A DNA stretch of 64,000 nt from NCBI RefSeq assembly GCF_036621415.1, contig NZ_CP030941.1, forward strand, positions 930,001-994,000. The letters run 5' to 3'. Positions 33,482-42,406 of the stretch are shown in pieces. The notes under the pieces were generated by a model that had not been told where the DNA came from, ran no database searches, and saw nothing but the letters and a program-made list of their open reading frames with translations. Both the position numbers and the translations under genes were made by a program. This DNA comes from Nitratireductor thuwali (lineage in GTDB: Bacteria > Pseudomonadota > Alphaproteobacteria > Rhizobiales > Rhizobiaceae). How positions within the stretch are numbered: position 1 is the first letter of the stretch; each line of letters starts with the position of its first letter.

Positions 33482-35029
33482 ATGAACGGAGCGGACCGGA
33501 TGTGCGACACGCTGCTCGCAAACGACGTGGATGTTTGCTTTGCAAATCCCGGGACGTCGGAGATGCATTACGTTGCGGCGCTCGACCGCAAGCCGCAGAT
33601 GCGTTGCGTGCTCGGCCTCTTCGAGGGAGTAGTGACGGCCGCGGCCGACGGTTACGCCCGGATGGCTGACAAGCCGGCCGCGACACTCCTTCACCTCGGA
33701 CCCGGTCTGGCGAACGGGCTGGCCAACCTGCACAATGCCCGCCGCGCGCGCACGCCCATAGTCAATATCGTCGGCGACCATGCGACCTATCACCTGCCGC
33801 TCGACGCCCCGTTGACGAGCGACATCGAGAGCCTTGCGCGGCCCATGTCACACTGGGTAGGACGGGTCCGTGATGCCCAGGACGTGGCCGGCAAGACCGC
33901 GGAAGCGATTGCACAGGCGCATATCCAGCCCGGGATTTCGACACTGATCCTTCCGGCCGATGCCGCATGGGGCGAGGTCGGAGCCGGCAAGCCGGAGCGA
34001 ATCGCGATGCCGACGCGCCCCGAGGCTTCGGCCGATCGGATGCGTGAGGCGGTAGCGGCACTGAAAGGCAGCGGCAAGGTCGCACTGATTCTCGGCGGCA
34101 TGGCGATGCGCGCCGACGCGCTCGCCCTTGCGGGCAGGATCGCCACCCGCACGGGCGCAGCTCTCTTCTCCGAGCGCGCTGCCCGGTCGCAGCGCGGAGC
34201 AGGTCGGGTGGCGACCCGGCCGGTTCCCTACAGCGTGGATCTCGCCGTCGCCGCTTTCCAGAACTTCGAGACCGTGATCTGCGTCGGCGGGCGCCCTCCC
34301 GTTGCCTTCTTCGCCTATCCGGGCAAGCCGGGGTGGCTTCTGCCGGATGGCTGCACCGTCATAGATCTGGCTGGCGCGGAGCACGATATTCAAGGGACGA
34401 TGGAAGAGCTCTGCAAGAATGTCGGCGCCTGGGAATCGACAACTCGGGTGGACGCCTTCACGGCAAGACAGCTGCCAATTCCGACAGGACCGCTCGACGC
34501 CAACGCGATCTCGGCCGCCCTCGCGCGCAACCTGCCGGAAGGAAGCATCATCTGCGAGGAGTCCATCACGTCTGCTGGCAATCTCGCCGCACTCGCGCCA
34601 ACGATGGCGCCGCACGACCACCTTCCATTGACGGGCGGATCGATCGGTATCGGTATTCCGCTGTCCGTCGGGGCCGCGGTGGCGGCGCCGGACCGCAAGG
34701 TGGTAACGCTCCAGGCCGACGGCAGCGGCATGTACACTGTCCAAGGCCTTTGGACGCAGGCGCGCGAGAACCTCGACATCCTGACCATCATCTTCTCGAA
34801 CCGCGGCTACTCGATCCTGAAGGGGGAAATGCGCAACGTCGGCGTCAACGAATTCGGAAGGAATGCCCGGCGGATGCTGGAGATCGACGATCCCGCGCTC
34901 GACTGGTGCTCCTTGGCGCGCGGCATGGGGGTCGAGGCCGCCCGGGCGGAGACGGTTGAACAATTCAGCCGCCTTCTCGCCGCAGCCTTCACCAAGAAAG
35001 GCCCCTTCCTCATTGAAGCGATGATCTGA
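33482..35029 (+). CDS. Thiamine-diphosphate-dependent enzyme, acetolactate synthase large-subunit-like
   Basis: A 515-aa protein with the three-domain plan of TPP enzymes. FANPGTSEMHYVAAL carries the TPP-activating glutamate, the central domain spans about 185-335, and QADGSGMYTVQGLWTQAREN to the NRGYS asparagine is the TPP/Mg binding motif. It is shorter than typical acetolactate synthase and nearer to the benzoylformate-decarboxylase or oxalyl-CoA-like branch; the reaction is a decarboxylation or carboligation of a 2-oxo acid. It is divergent from the IclR operon, so its substrate may arise there. Confidence 0.88.
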   Translation: MNGADRMCDTLLANDVDVCFANPGTSEMHYVAALDRKPQMRCVLGLFEGVVTAAADGYARMADKPAATLLHLGPGLANGLANLHNARRARTPIVNIVGDHATYHLPLDAPLTSDIESLARPMSHWVGRVRDAQDVAGKTAEAIAQAHIQPGISTLILPADAAWGEVGAGKPERIAMPTRPEASADRMREAVAALKGSGKVALILGGMAMRADALALAGRIATRTGAALFSERAARSQRGAGRVATRPVPYSVDLAVAAFQNFETVICVGGRPPVAFFAYPGKPGWLLPDGCTVIDLAGAEHDIQGTMEELCKNVGAWESTTRVDAFTARQLPIPTGPLDANAISAALARNLPEGSIICEESITSAGNLAALAPTMAPHDHLPLTGGSIGIGIPLSVGAAVAAPDRKVVTLQADGSGMYTVQGLWTQARENLDILTIIFSNRGYSILKGEMRNVGVNEFGRNARRMLEIDDPALDWCSLARGMGVEAARAETVEQFSRLLAAAFTKKGPFLIEAMI

Positions 35030-35099
35030 AGCGCTACACCGTCGGCTCGACAATCCCCGCGGCCAACCCTCGTGCCGCTGCGAATAATGAAGGCAGTCC

Positions 35100-35810
35100 G
35101 TGTGCGGCCGCGTAGCGCGTGTGGTCGTTCCACTATCCGACGAGGAAGTCGCAAAGCTCCGTGACGTGCTGCGCGAAATAGGATTCGGTCCCGGTGCAAA
35201 GGAGCGCAAGGTTGCTCGCCAAGCAGTTATGGATTTTCAACGGCAGAATGGCTTGAAGACCGATGGCGTCATCGGCGAGCAGACCTTGGCAACGCTCCAG
35301 CGCTCCATGGACGCACCGGCTAGCCTCTGTGCAGCAGCGGCAAATCCTTGCGCCGCCGCCGATCCCTGCGCAGCGGCAAATCCATGCGCGGCAGCAAATC
35401 CCTGCGGTGCCAATCCATGTGCGGCGAAGAACCGTGCGCGGCCAATCCATGCAACCCCTGCAATCCGCGGGGTGCAGCGGCGGTCACGCCGCCGGATGTC
35501 ACGCCGGCCGAATTGCGCGCGGTCTTTGACTGCCTCAAGGACCAGATGCGCCGCCTACCGCGACATCTGGCAGGAGCAGGATCATGCCGCCGTGCAGCAT
35601 TCGCTCCGACTGTTGCGGGTCGCCTATAGCGGCAGCGGGCTCGAGGAGACCAGCGATTTCCTCGACTGGGAGAACTTCGCCTCGTCGCCTTACGTATCGG
35701 CGGCACATTGCGGCCCGAGGCATCGAACCAGAAAGGCGACAGGAAATGCGCCAGCAACCAAAGACCGGCAGCCGGAGCTGACACGGAATCCCGCACCCTC
35801 GTCGGGTGCA
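35100..35810 (+). pseudogene. Frameshifted peptidoglycan-binding-domain protein
   Basis: The first 70 residues form a peptidoglycan-binding domain (VARQAVMDFQRQNGLKTDGV then GEQTLATLQ). A run of NPCAAA repeats follows, and near 35425 the frame shifts into NPCNPCNPRGAAAV with AELRAVFDCLKDQM. Near 35545 it shifts back to YRDIWQEQDHAAVQHSLRLL, ending in a poor tail. Each piece is protein-like but no single frame carries all of them. Probably a decayed gene; sequencing errors are the alternative. No partner gene is near. Confidence 0.6.
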
Positions 35811-35813
35811 GCC

Positions 35814-36260
35814 GCGAGACCACAGCCGCCTTCGATTTTGCGGAGCTGAGCAGCGCGCGGCTGAAGGAAGATGCTGTGCGCCGGCGAGGAGATCGCGGAA
35901 TGCTACCGCGTTCTCACAAAGGCCGGCCTCAACATCGTCGGCGAAATACTGAAGGGCCAGGGTCAGTTCTACCAGCTCAATCACTGCCCTTCCGGCGATG
36001 TCTATGGCCGTGAAACCCACTCGCAATATTACTATCATGCGCACCGCACGGGTGAGCACGGCCATTTCCACACATTCCTGCGCCAGGCAGGAATGCCGGC
36101 GGACGCTGCCCTGTTCCGGAGGCCGAGGGCCGGGACTGGCCGAGCGGCAAGGACGCACAATCGCACATCGTCGCCATCTCGATGGATCGCTATGGATACC
36201 CGATCCGGCCTGTTCACGACCAATCGCTGGGTAACGGACGAAATCTGTGAAGGCAGAAAT
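35814..36260 (+). pseudogene. Frameshifted DUF6969-like protein
   Basis: The reading path is FDFAELSSARLKE, a shift near 35870, then MLCAGEEIAECYRVL, HCPSGDVYGRETHSQYYYHA and GEHGHFHTFLRQAGMP, a shift near 36115 to DAQSHIVAISMDRYGYPIR, and a shift near 36209 to LFTTNRWVTDE. Together these give the conserved core of the DUF6969 family, which is common in Alphaproteobacteria and has no known function. Three shifts in 450 bases make it a pseudogene unless the sequence has errors. It adjoins the other broken gene. Confidence 0.65.
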
Positions 36261-36386
36261 GTCCTTGCGGACCGCGCCGGCGCCACTTGGCGTTCAGCGG
36301 CGCCTTTACGATCCTCTTTTCGTCTTTGGTAGTGCCCCCTGACGTTTGCGGCCTGCCATCGACAAGCGCTCCTTGGGACTAAAATC

Positions 36387-37778
36387 TCATCCGTTCCAGA
36401 CCTCTCGCCACGCCGCGAACTCGGACGGCCTGATCCGGTAGCGCGCGAAATTCCCCTCGTGCAGGCTGAGGAGCTCGCGCTCTGCCGTCTCCTGAAAGCG
36501 CTCCCGCTCCTCGGGATCGATGTGCTTTCGGGTCCAGGCACCGACATGCGCGCTCGCCTGCTTCTTGTCCATGCGCCCGCGAATAACGGCGCCGACTACC
36601 TCGCGCAGGGCATTGCGATGCCGCAGCCGGAAGGGATCGGGCTCGCCCAGCGATTGCCTGACCGCCGCGTAGCGGGCGGCGGAGCGCTCGTAGGCCCATA
36701 AGAAGACGTCGCGCAGCAATTCGGTGCGGTTCATTTCATAGATGCCGAGCACCGCGTCGGTGTAGGCCTCACGCGGCACGCCTTCGAACGACAGCGGCGA
36801 GAGATTGACCTTGATCAGAGGGATGTTTGCCGACAGGCGCGAGACGCGCTTGTTCACGTCGTCGAAGGGCTGCAGGTATGGAAGCTGCACCATCACGAAG
36901 AACGCCTGCTCGAACGGGTCGGTAATCGCAGTGGCGGTCGCGAGGATCTGCTCGAAGCACTCCCCGATGAGCTGCGGCACTTCCAGCGGGTGAAACACGG
37001 AACGCTCGATCCCGACGGCGATATGCCGGAGCCGCCCCGCGGCATCGGGATCGGCCAGCAGGTTGTTGGCCAGCAGCGCGTGGAGATTAAGGATGGTGTA
37101 GCGGTTGAAGCCGATCTCTTCCGCCGTGCCGACGAGAAACTCGATCGCGTCCTTGTGGTTGAGGATCATCTGCGCTTCCAGCCGCTCATGGCCTTCCGCC
37201 TCCTCCCCAAGGTCGATCAGGCGCTTGGTATCGAGCAGCGAATAGGTGTTGCCCTCAAGCCGGCTTGAGTTCCAGGACAGGTCGATCAGCAGCCGGTTCA
37301 AAATCTGCTTTGCGTAGGTGCCGGCGGGCTGCTCCGCGATCTTCGGCATGCCCACGTCCCGCAGGTGCTTTCGTTCCGCAGCCGAGAGATAGAAGGTCTC
37401 GTTGGGCCGGTAAGAATTGAGGAACGCCCGGTTGTAACCGACCGGCTTGCGCCGCTGGGGCGGCCGGCGGATATAGCTCTGGATTTCAGCGCCGGAATCG
37501 GAGAGCGGCAGAGCGGCTTCGCCCGTGGCCTCCGCCCTGCCGGCGGTCCGGCCGACCGCGGCCCGCACTTCAGGCAACCTGTAGCGCGCCCAGCGCCCCC
37601 TGCCCTCCATGACGAGGCGCCCGCTATCGACAAGGGATTTGAGCCGGTACTGAAGCGTGCGCCGGGGCGGCGGCGATTCGAGCGAATCGGCGATCTGCTG
37701 CGCCGTCATCCCCTCAGGATGGTCTCGCACCGCCTCCTCGATTGCCTGCAAGTCCTCGCCCTGAATCCGCCGTACCAC
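36387..37778 (-). CDS. Fic-domain protein with N-terminal winged helix and altered active-site motif
   Basis: A 463-aa protein; GTG 37778 has an AGGTGG ribosome site. Residues 1-70 form a winged helix (AQQIADSL, then RRTLQYRLKSLVDSGRLVME). An inhibitory-helix-like motif SSRLEGN lies near 170-176 and the Fic core follows, to about 370. The usual HPFxxGNGRxxR motif reads QPFDDVNKRVSR: the catalytic His is Gln and the GNGR loop is VNKR. Canonical AMP transfer is therefore doubtful. The gene lies next to the eight-box array at 37791-37925, which its winged helix may bind. Confidence 0.85.
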   Translation of the reverse strand: MVRRIQGEDLQAIEEAVRDHPEGMTAQQIADSLESPPPRRTLQYRLKSLVDSGRLVMEGRGRWARYRLPEVRAAVGRTAGRAEATGEAALPLSDSGAEIQSYIRRPPQRRKPVGYNRAFLNSYRPNETFYLSAAERKHLRDVGMPKIAEQPAGTYAKQILNRLLIDLSWNSSRLEGNTYSLLDTKRLIDLGEEAEGHERLEAQMILNHKDAIEFLVGTAEEIGFNRYTILNLHALLANNLLADPDAAGRLRHIAVGIERSVFHPLEVPQLIGECFEQILATATAITDPFEQAFFVMVQLPYLQPFDDVNKRVSRLSANIPLIKVNLSPLSFEGVPREAYTDAVLGIYEMNRTELLRDVFLWAYERSAARYAAVRQSLGEPDPFRLRHRNALREVVGAVIRGRMDKKQASAHVGAWTRKHIDPEERERFQETAERELLSLHEGNFARYRIRPSEFAAWREVWNG

Positions 37779-37790
37779 AGCCCACCTTTG

Positions 37791-37925
37791 TTGCGCATAT
37801 CGCTCCTACGCGCAACTTAGATCATCTATGCGCAGTTCTCAAGTCTATACGCAATTATAGTTGCGCATAGCGGAGCTATCCTGCGCATAGATCCCTATCT
37901 TGCGCGTAGGCGCGTCTAGGCGCAA
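37791..37925. promoter_or_regulatory. Eight-box symmetric operator array upstream of the Fic gene
   Basis: The 9-mer TTGCGCATA and variants occur eight times: forward at 37791, 37861, 37881 and 37900, inverted at 37807, 37827, 37846 and 37917. Spacing is 15-20 bases. The four nested pairs share one axis at about 37858, so the whole 135-bp array is a dispersed palindrome. The Fic start lies 13 bases from the first box. Confidence 0.8.
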
Positions 37926-38454
37926 TTTAACTCTCCCTCGTATGCCGACGCTCGTTCGACCGGCTCCGGAAGGCGGAAAGCCGTTACGGCAGCGCTAACA
38001 TGCGGCGATGCACGGAGCGGCTCCGCTGCTGGCACAGACATCCGGCCCGCGGAGACCTCGGCACCTAAGCCTTAGATACTGGCGGGACTTCGATGGGGCG
38101 CGGGCAATGTTCTGGAAGAAAACCAGGCCGCCTGAACTAAGAAGCGAAACGCAGGTTCCGCCGGATCAGGTACCACCGAGAAATCGCGTCTTCGACACCC
38201 GTGAGGCGGTCATCGACGCTGCTTGCGCAGACTTGGCAGAAGCTCCTCGAAAGTCCAAGCCATCACCTTGATCGGAATGAAGTGCCGGGCCCATGCCGGC
38301 TCATCGTCACGATCGTTGGTATTAGTCAAGGCTCCAGACCGTGCACGGTGGAAGTCGCTCGCCGATCTCAATCAAGATGTCCGGCTCCTCGATGGGACCG
38401 GAACTAAAGATCTCATACGCGTCGAGCTTCGAATGCGGCGGTTGGTGCCTGCGA
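37926..38454. other. Non-coding stretch with a transposase remnant
   Basis: No intact gene is supported. The only recognisable content is the IS630-type remnant at about 38101-38330. Confidence 0.5.
38101..38330 (+). mobile_element. Remnant of an IS630-type transposase C-terminus
   Basis: FDTREAVIDAACA, then in a second frame WQKLLESPS, then in a third ITLIGMKCRAHAG, reproduces the end of IS630-family transposases (conserved order: aspartate-rich helix, WxKL, then IxSIGxRxWAH). Two frame changes within 90 bases show it is dead. No terminal inverted repeats were seen. Confidence 0.5.
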
Positions 38455-40077
38455 TCATCCCTGCGCCAAGTGCTCGAAGAGTCTCGCGACGGCCTCCGCT
38501 CCAGGATCTACGTTGCCTTGAAGCTGATGAGCCCCGATATATGAGGCCCGGCCGACACGCGCCTTCGCCATTGACGCGGTTGCGTCGGCGCCCTCCCGCG
38601 CCGACGCGGCAGCGGCGGCGAATCCCTCGGAGAGCGTGTCGAGCGCTGGCGCGAGCGCATCGACCATTGTCCGGTCGCCGCGCTCAGCACCCCCGATTTC
38701 CTGCATGCGCGACAGCCCGGCCTTGAGGGCTTGGCCCATGGGCTCGCCGCTGGATGCGGCATCCCCAGCGGCGGCGAAGAAGATCGCAAGCAGAACTCCG
38801 GACGAGCCACCCATGGTCTGGCTGAGTTCCTGGCCGATGGCGCGCAGAAGCTGGGTGTGATCGGATAAAGGCAACTGGTCCATGCGCTCCAGCAGCGCAC
38901 GCGCGGCGCCGGCAAGAGTTGATCCTGTATCGCCGTCACCGGTCTTCGCGTCGAACGCATTCAGATCCGCTTCTGCCGCGATCAGGACTTTGCAGCATCG
39001 GGAGAGAAACTCCCGCGTCGGCGCGTGATTTGAGGGCATGGGCTTGATGGGCATCAGTCCGTCGGGAAGCGGGGCGACCGCGACTTCCGAAAGTTCGGCA
39101 ACACCCGGCCATGCGGCGATCGGTGTCGCTGCCTGGAGGAGACGCAGGTTCTCCTCATTTGCCGGCAAGACCGAGATCGAGAAACCGCGCATGTCGAGCG
39201 ATGTCATCATGGATGCGGGCCCGATGACCCCTTCGAGCCGCGCCCCGATCGAGGATTGCGCAAGCTCGTGGACCAACACCCCCATTTCAAGCATGGAGGT
39301 GCCGCCGAGATTGTTGAGGAGAGCCACATGCGGGCCGTCGGGCATGACGGCCGACAGCTTCTCGCACATGGCGCCGACCGCCGCCTTGGCGTTGGAGAAC
39401 GGAACCTGCTCAACCCCGGCTTCACCGTGGATACCAAGCCCGAGTTCAGCCATGCCTTCGGGAATCCGCTGCTCCTTGGCGGCACCTGGAACGCGGCATG
39501 TATCGAGGGACATGCCGATGCTTTTTGTGCCTTCGATCACCCGCTCGGCGGCTTTCGCGACTGTTGCGAGGTCCGCGCCCTGCTCGGCCAGGGCGCCGGC
39601 GATCTTGTGCACGAACAACGTGCCGGCCAGACCACGCGCCTGCGGCAAATCGGGAAGCGCGATGTCGTCGTCGACGATCACCATGGACACCTTGTGTCCG
39701 AATGCGCGGGCACGCTCGACGGCAAGGCCGAAGTTCAAGCGGTCGCCTGTGTAGTTCTTGACGATGACGAGGCAGCCTGCCGGCCCTGTGACGGCAAGGA
39801 TACCGGCCAGCACGGCGTCGACCGATGGTGAGGCGAACACGTCGCCGCAGACAGCGGCCGTCAGCATGCCTTCGCCAACGAATCCAGCATGGGCCGGCTC
39901 ATGTCCGGAGCCCCCACCGGAAACCAGCGCCACCTTGTCCTTCTTCCAATCCTTGCGGACCACCACACGGATGTGCGGGTAGCCGTCGAGCCTCGCGAGC
40001 CGGCCTCCGGAAGCCGCTACCACGCCATCCACGGCCTCGGTAACGATGTCTTCCTTGCGGTTCAAAAACTGAGTCAT
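38455..40077 (-). CDS. Dihydroxyacetone kinase, fused DhaK-DhaL (ATP-dependent type)
   Basis: A 540-aa protein phosphorylating dihydroxyacetone or a similar triose. The DhaK half (about 1-325) has GGGSGHEPAHAGFVGEGML with the dihydroxyacetone-binding glycines and histidine. The DhaL half (from about 350) has the acidic Mg-ATP motif AKTGDGDTGSTLAGAA and GGSSGVLLAIFF. The fusion and lack of a phosphotransferase partner indicate ATP as donor. ATG 40077 follows AGGAG. It ends the minus-strand ABC operon, so the imported ligand is probably a triose or a compound leading to one. Confidence 0.92.
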   Translation of the reverse strand: MTQFLNRKEDIVTEAVDGVVAASGGRLARLDGYPHIRVVVRKDWKKDKVALVSGGGSGHEPAHAGFVGEGMLTAAVCGDVFASPSVDAVLAGILAVTGPAGCLVIVKNYTGDRLNFGLAVERARAFGHKVSMVIVDDDIALPDLPQARGLAGTLFVHKIAGALAEQGADLATVAKAAERVIEGTKSIGMSLDTCRVPGAAKEQRIPEGMAELGLGIHGEAGVEQVPFSNAKAAVGAMCEKLSAVMPDGPHVALLNNLGGTSMLEMGVLVHELAQSSIGARLEGVIGPASMMTSLDMRGFSISVLPANEENLRLLQAATPIAAWPGVAELSEVAVAPLPDGLMPIKPMPSNHAPTREFLSRCCKVLIAAEADLNAFDAKTGDGDTGSTLAGAARALLERMDQLPLSDHTQLLRAIGQELSQTMGGSSGVLLAIFFAAAGDAASSGEPMGQALKAGLSRMQEIGGAERGDRTMVDALAPALDTLSEGFAAAAASAREGADATASMAKARVGRASYIGAHQLQGNVDPGAEAVARLFEHLAQG

Positions 40078-40089
40078 CTTCAAATTCTC

Positions 40090-41085
40090 CTAGACGAGGC
40101 GCGCACCGTCGGCGTCAAAATAGTAAGCGTCCTGTGGCCGTACCTTCACCGCGTCTCCCGGCCTGAGCGAGGTATGCGGGTCCGTGACCGTCACCAGATC
40201 ATGTTGCTTGAAAGAAAGATGAAGGCGCGTCTGGTCGCCGAGCCGCTCGACACGCACCACCGAACTCTCTTCACCCTCGCCCTGTACGATGTGTTCCGGC
40301 CGCAGTCCGATGGTACGAGCGCCAGCCGGAGCACCGGCGAATATATCAGCAGGCAGAAGATTGATGCGCGGCTCGCCAAGGCGACTGGCGGCATAGATGC
40401 TGACCGGATTTTCGTACACATCCCTCGGCGAGCCGAATTGCGCGATACGACCATGGTCGAGGACACCGACATGGGTGGCCATCGTCATCGCCTCGACCTG
40501 ATCGTGCGTCACATAGAGAAGCGTTGCGCCCGATTGCGCCTGAATACGCTTGAGTTCGACACGCAGCTCCGCACGAAGCTTGGCGTCGAGCGAACTCAAC
40601 GGCTCATCCATCAGATAGATCGCTGGCCTGCGCACCAGCGCGCGTCCGATCGACACGCGCTGCATTTCGCCGCCGGAAAGCGCGGTCGCCTTGTTGTCGA
40701 GCTTATGAGCGATGCGCAACACTTCCGCCACGTCCTGCACCTTGCGCTCCATCTCTTCCCTCGGCGTCTTGAGCAGAGGTGATTTGAGCGGGAATTCCAG
40801 GTTCTGACGCACCGTGAGGTGCGGATAGAGCGAGTATTGCTGGAACACCATGGCCACATCGCGCTGCGCTGGCGTCAGGCCGCGCACGGAGCGCCCGCCA
40901 ATGAGGATATCGCCGCTGTCGGGATGTTCCAATCCCGCCACCAGGCGCAGTGTCGTCGTCTTGCCGACACCAGTCGGCCCCAAAAGCACCACCAGGGAAC
41001 CATGCGGTACGGTCAACGAAACATCGTCGAGAGCCTTCTGCCCGCCGAAACTTTTGGAGATGCTGCGCAGGATCACTTCAGCCAT
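40090..41085 (-). CDS. ABC transporter ATP-binding protein (carbohydrate importer, second ATPase)
   Basis: A 331-aa ATPase with Walker A GPTGVGKT, signature LSGGEMQRVSIGRAL, Walker B IYLMDEPLSSLD and a TOBE-like C-terminal domain, of the MalK/UgpC class. Its ATG overlaps the stop of the other ATPase gene by six bases. Two different ATPases in one operon suggest a heterodimer, as in the rhizobial glycerol importer. Confidence 0.9.
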   Translation of the reverse strand: MAEVILRSISKSFGGQKALDDVSLTVPHGSLVVLLGPTGVGKTTTLRLVAGLEHPDSGDILIGGRSVRGLTPAQRDVAMVFQQYSLYPHLTVRQNLEFPLKSPLLKTPREEMERKVQDVAEVLRIAHKLDNKATALSGGEMQRVSIGRALVRRPAIYLMDEPLSSLDAKLRAELRVELKRIQAQSGATLLYVTHDQVEAMTMATHVGVLDHGRIAQFGSPRDVYENPVSIYAASRLGEPRINLLPADIFAGAPAGARTIGLRPEHIVQGEGEESSVVRVERLGDQTRLHLSFKQHDLVTVTDPHTSLRPGDAVKVRPQDAYYFDADGARLV

Positions 41086-42178
41086 GGGTGAGCACTCCCC
41101 TATTGGCTGCCGAAACAAGCGCCCGCCCGGTTTCCGCGTCGAAGACGGTGAGCGTGCGCGAATCGAGCGTCAGCCCGACCCTTTCTCCCACCACAACCGG
41201 GTCGGCCGCAGAAAGCCGCGCCTTCATGGTACCATTCGGCGTCTCCAGGGATACGATCTGGGTGGTGCCCAGATACTCCGTCGCAGTGACTTCTCCTCTA
41301 TAGGGGGACGCGTCATCGAGGCGGATGTGCTCCGGGCGCACTCCAAGAGCCAGCTTGCCTTCCGCGCCTTCGAAAAGCTCTGGAACCTTCATAGTGGTCC
41401 CATTGAGGTTGACGGCGGTCGCGCCAACGCCCAACACGGATTCGAAGCGCAGAAAATTCATCGATGGGGAGCCGATGAAATCGGCCACGAACATGGTTGC
41501 CGGCCAGTCATATATGTCCTGCGGCACCCCGAATTGCTCGACCACGCCATGGTTCATCACCACGATCTTGTCCCCCATCTGCATGGCTTCGAGCTGGTCG
41601 TGGGTCACGTAGACCGTCGTCGCGCCCATCCGATCATGCAGGTTGCGCAATTCATGAGCCATATGCTCACGGAATTCGGCATCAAGGGCGCCGAGCGGCT
41701 CGTCCATGAAGAAGGCTTTGGGTTCGCGCACGATCGCCCGCCCAAGAGCCACGCGCTGCCGGTCGCCGCCGGACAGTCCGCCAACAGGCCGGTCGAGGAT
41801 GTTTTCTATGCCCAGAATGCCGGAGACCTCCGCCACCTTCTTCTTGACCTGTGCCCTCGACGCGCCCTGGCTTACCAGCGGATAGGAGATGTTCTTGCGC
41901 ACACTCATGTGCGGGTAGAGCGCGAACATCTGGAACACAAAGGCGATATCCCGTTGGCTCGCCCGCTTCCGGCTCACTTCCTCGTGGTCAATGAAAACTT
42001 CGCCTGAAGTCGGCAGTTCTAGCCCCGCCATCATCCGAAGCGTCGTCGTCTTGCCGCAGCCCGATGGGCCGAGCAGCATGAAGAACTCGCCGTCCTCGAT
42101 CGTGAAGCTGGAGGATTGTACGGCGGTGAAGTCGCCGAATTCCTTGCGCAGATTTCTGATCTCGATCCTGGCCATCAT
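41078..42178 (-). CDS. ABC transporter ATP-binding protein (carbohydrate importer, first ATPase)
   Basis: A 366-aa MalK-class ATPase: Walker A GPSGCGKT, signature GLSGGDRQRVALGRAI, Walker B AFFMDEPLGALDAE, switch VTHDQLEAM, then a TOBE-like domain from about 245. Start and stop overlap or touch both neighbours. The signature LSGGD differs slightly from its partner LSGGE, in keeping with a heterodimer. Confidence 0.92.
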   Translation of the reverse strand: MMARIEIRNLRKEFGDFTAVQSSSFTIEDGEFFMLLGPSGCGKTTTLRMMAGLELPTSGEVFIDHEEVSRKRASQRDIAFVFQMFALYPHMSVRKNISYPLVSQGASRAQVKKKVAEVSGILGIENILDRPVGGLSGGDRQRVALGRAIVREPKAFFMDEPLGALDAEFREHMAHELRNLHDRMGATTVYVTHDQLEAMQMGDKIVVMNHGVVEQFGVPQDIYDWPATMFVADFIGSPSMNFLRFESVLGVGATAVNLNGTTMKVPELFEGAEGKLALGVRPEHIRLDDASPYRGEVTATEYLGTTQIVSLETPNGTMKARLSAADPVVVGERVGLTLDSRTLTVFDAETGRALVSAANRGVLTHG

Positions 42179-42406
42179 CTACTCCGGAAAGTGCGAAACG
42201 ATGATGAAGCCGACCGTCCCGACGAGCAGGACGATAAAGCTGTAGGTGTAGGCCCACAGAAAAAACGGCTGCATCAGCATCACTACCCCGAGTCCGATCA
42301 GGATGCTGGCACCCAGCTCCCATGGACCACGCACCAGGATCCTGCGCGCATTGCGCTGCTTTCGGCCGTCACGACCGGATGTGCGGGTGGTGTCGGACAG
42401 GCTCAT
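42179..42406 (-). CDS. Small two-helix membrane protein of the ABC operon
   Basis: A 75-aa protein with a basic N-terminus and two hydrophobic helices (about 28-48 and 52-70). It overlaps the permease stop by ATGA and ends adjacent to the ATPase start. Rhizobial glycerol ABC operons also encode a small membrane protein (DUF2160), which this may resemble in role. Its function in transport is not established. Confidence 0.75.
   Translation of the reverse strand: MSLSDTTRTSGRDGRKQRNARRILVRGPWELGASILIGLGVVMLMQPFFLWAYTYSFIVLLVGTVGFIIVSHFPE

Noticed and set aside
37791..37925. CRISPR array interpretation of the repeated 9-mers
   Set aside because: Units are 9 bases and occur in both orientations with short gaps, unlike CRISPR repeats and spacers.
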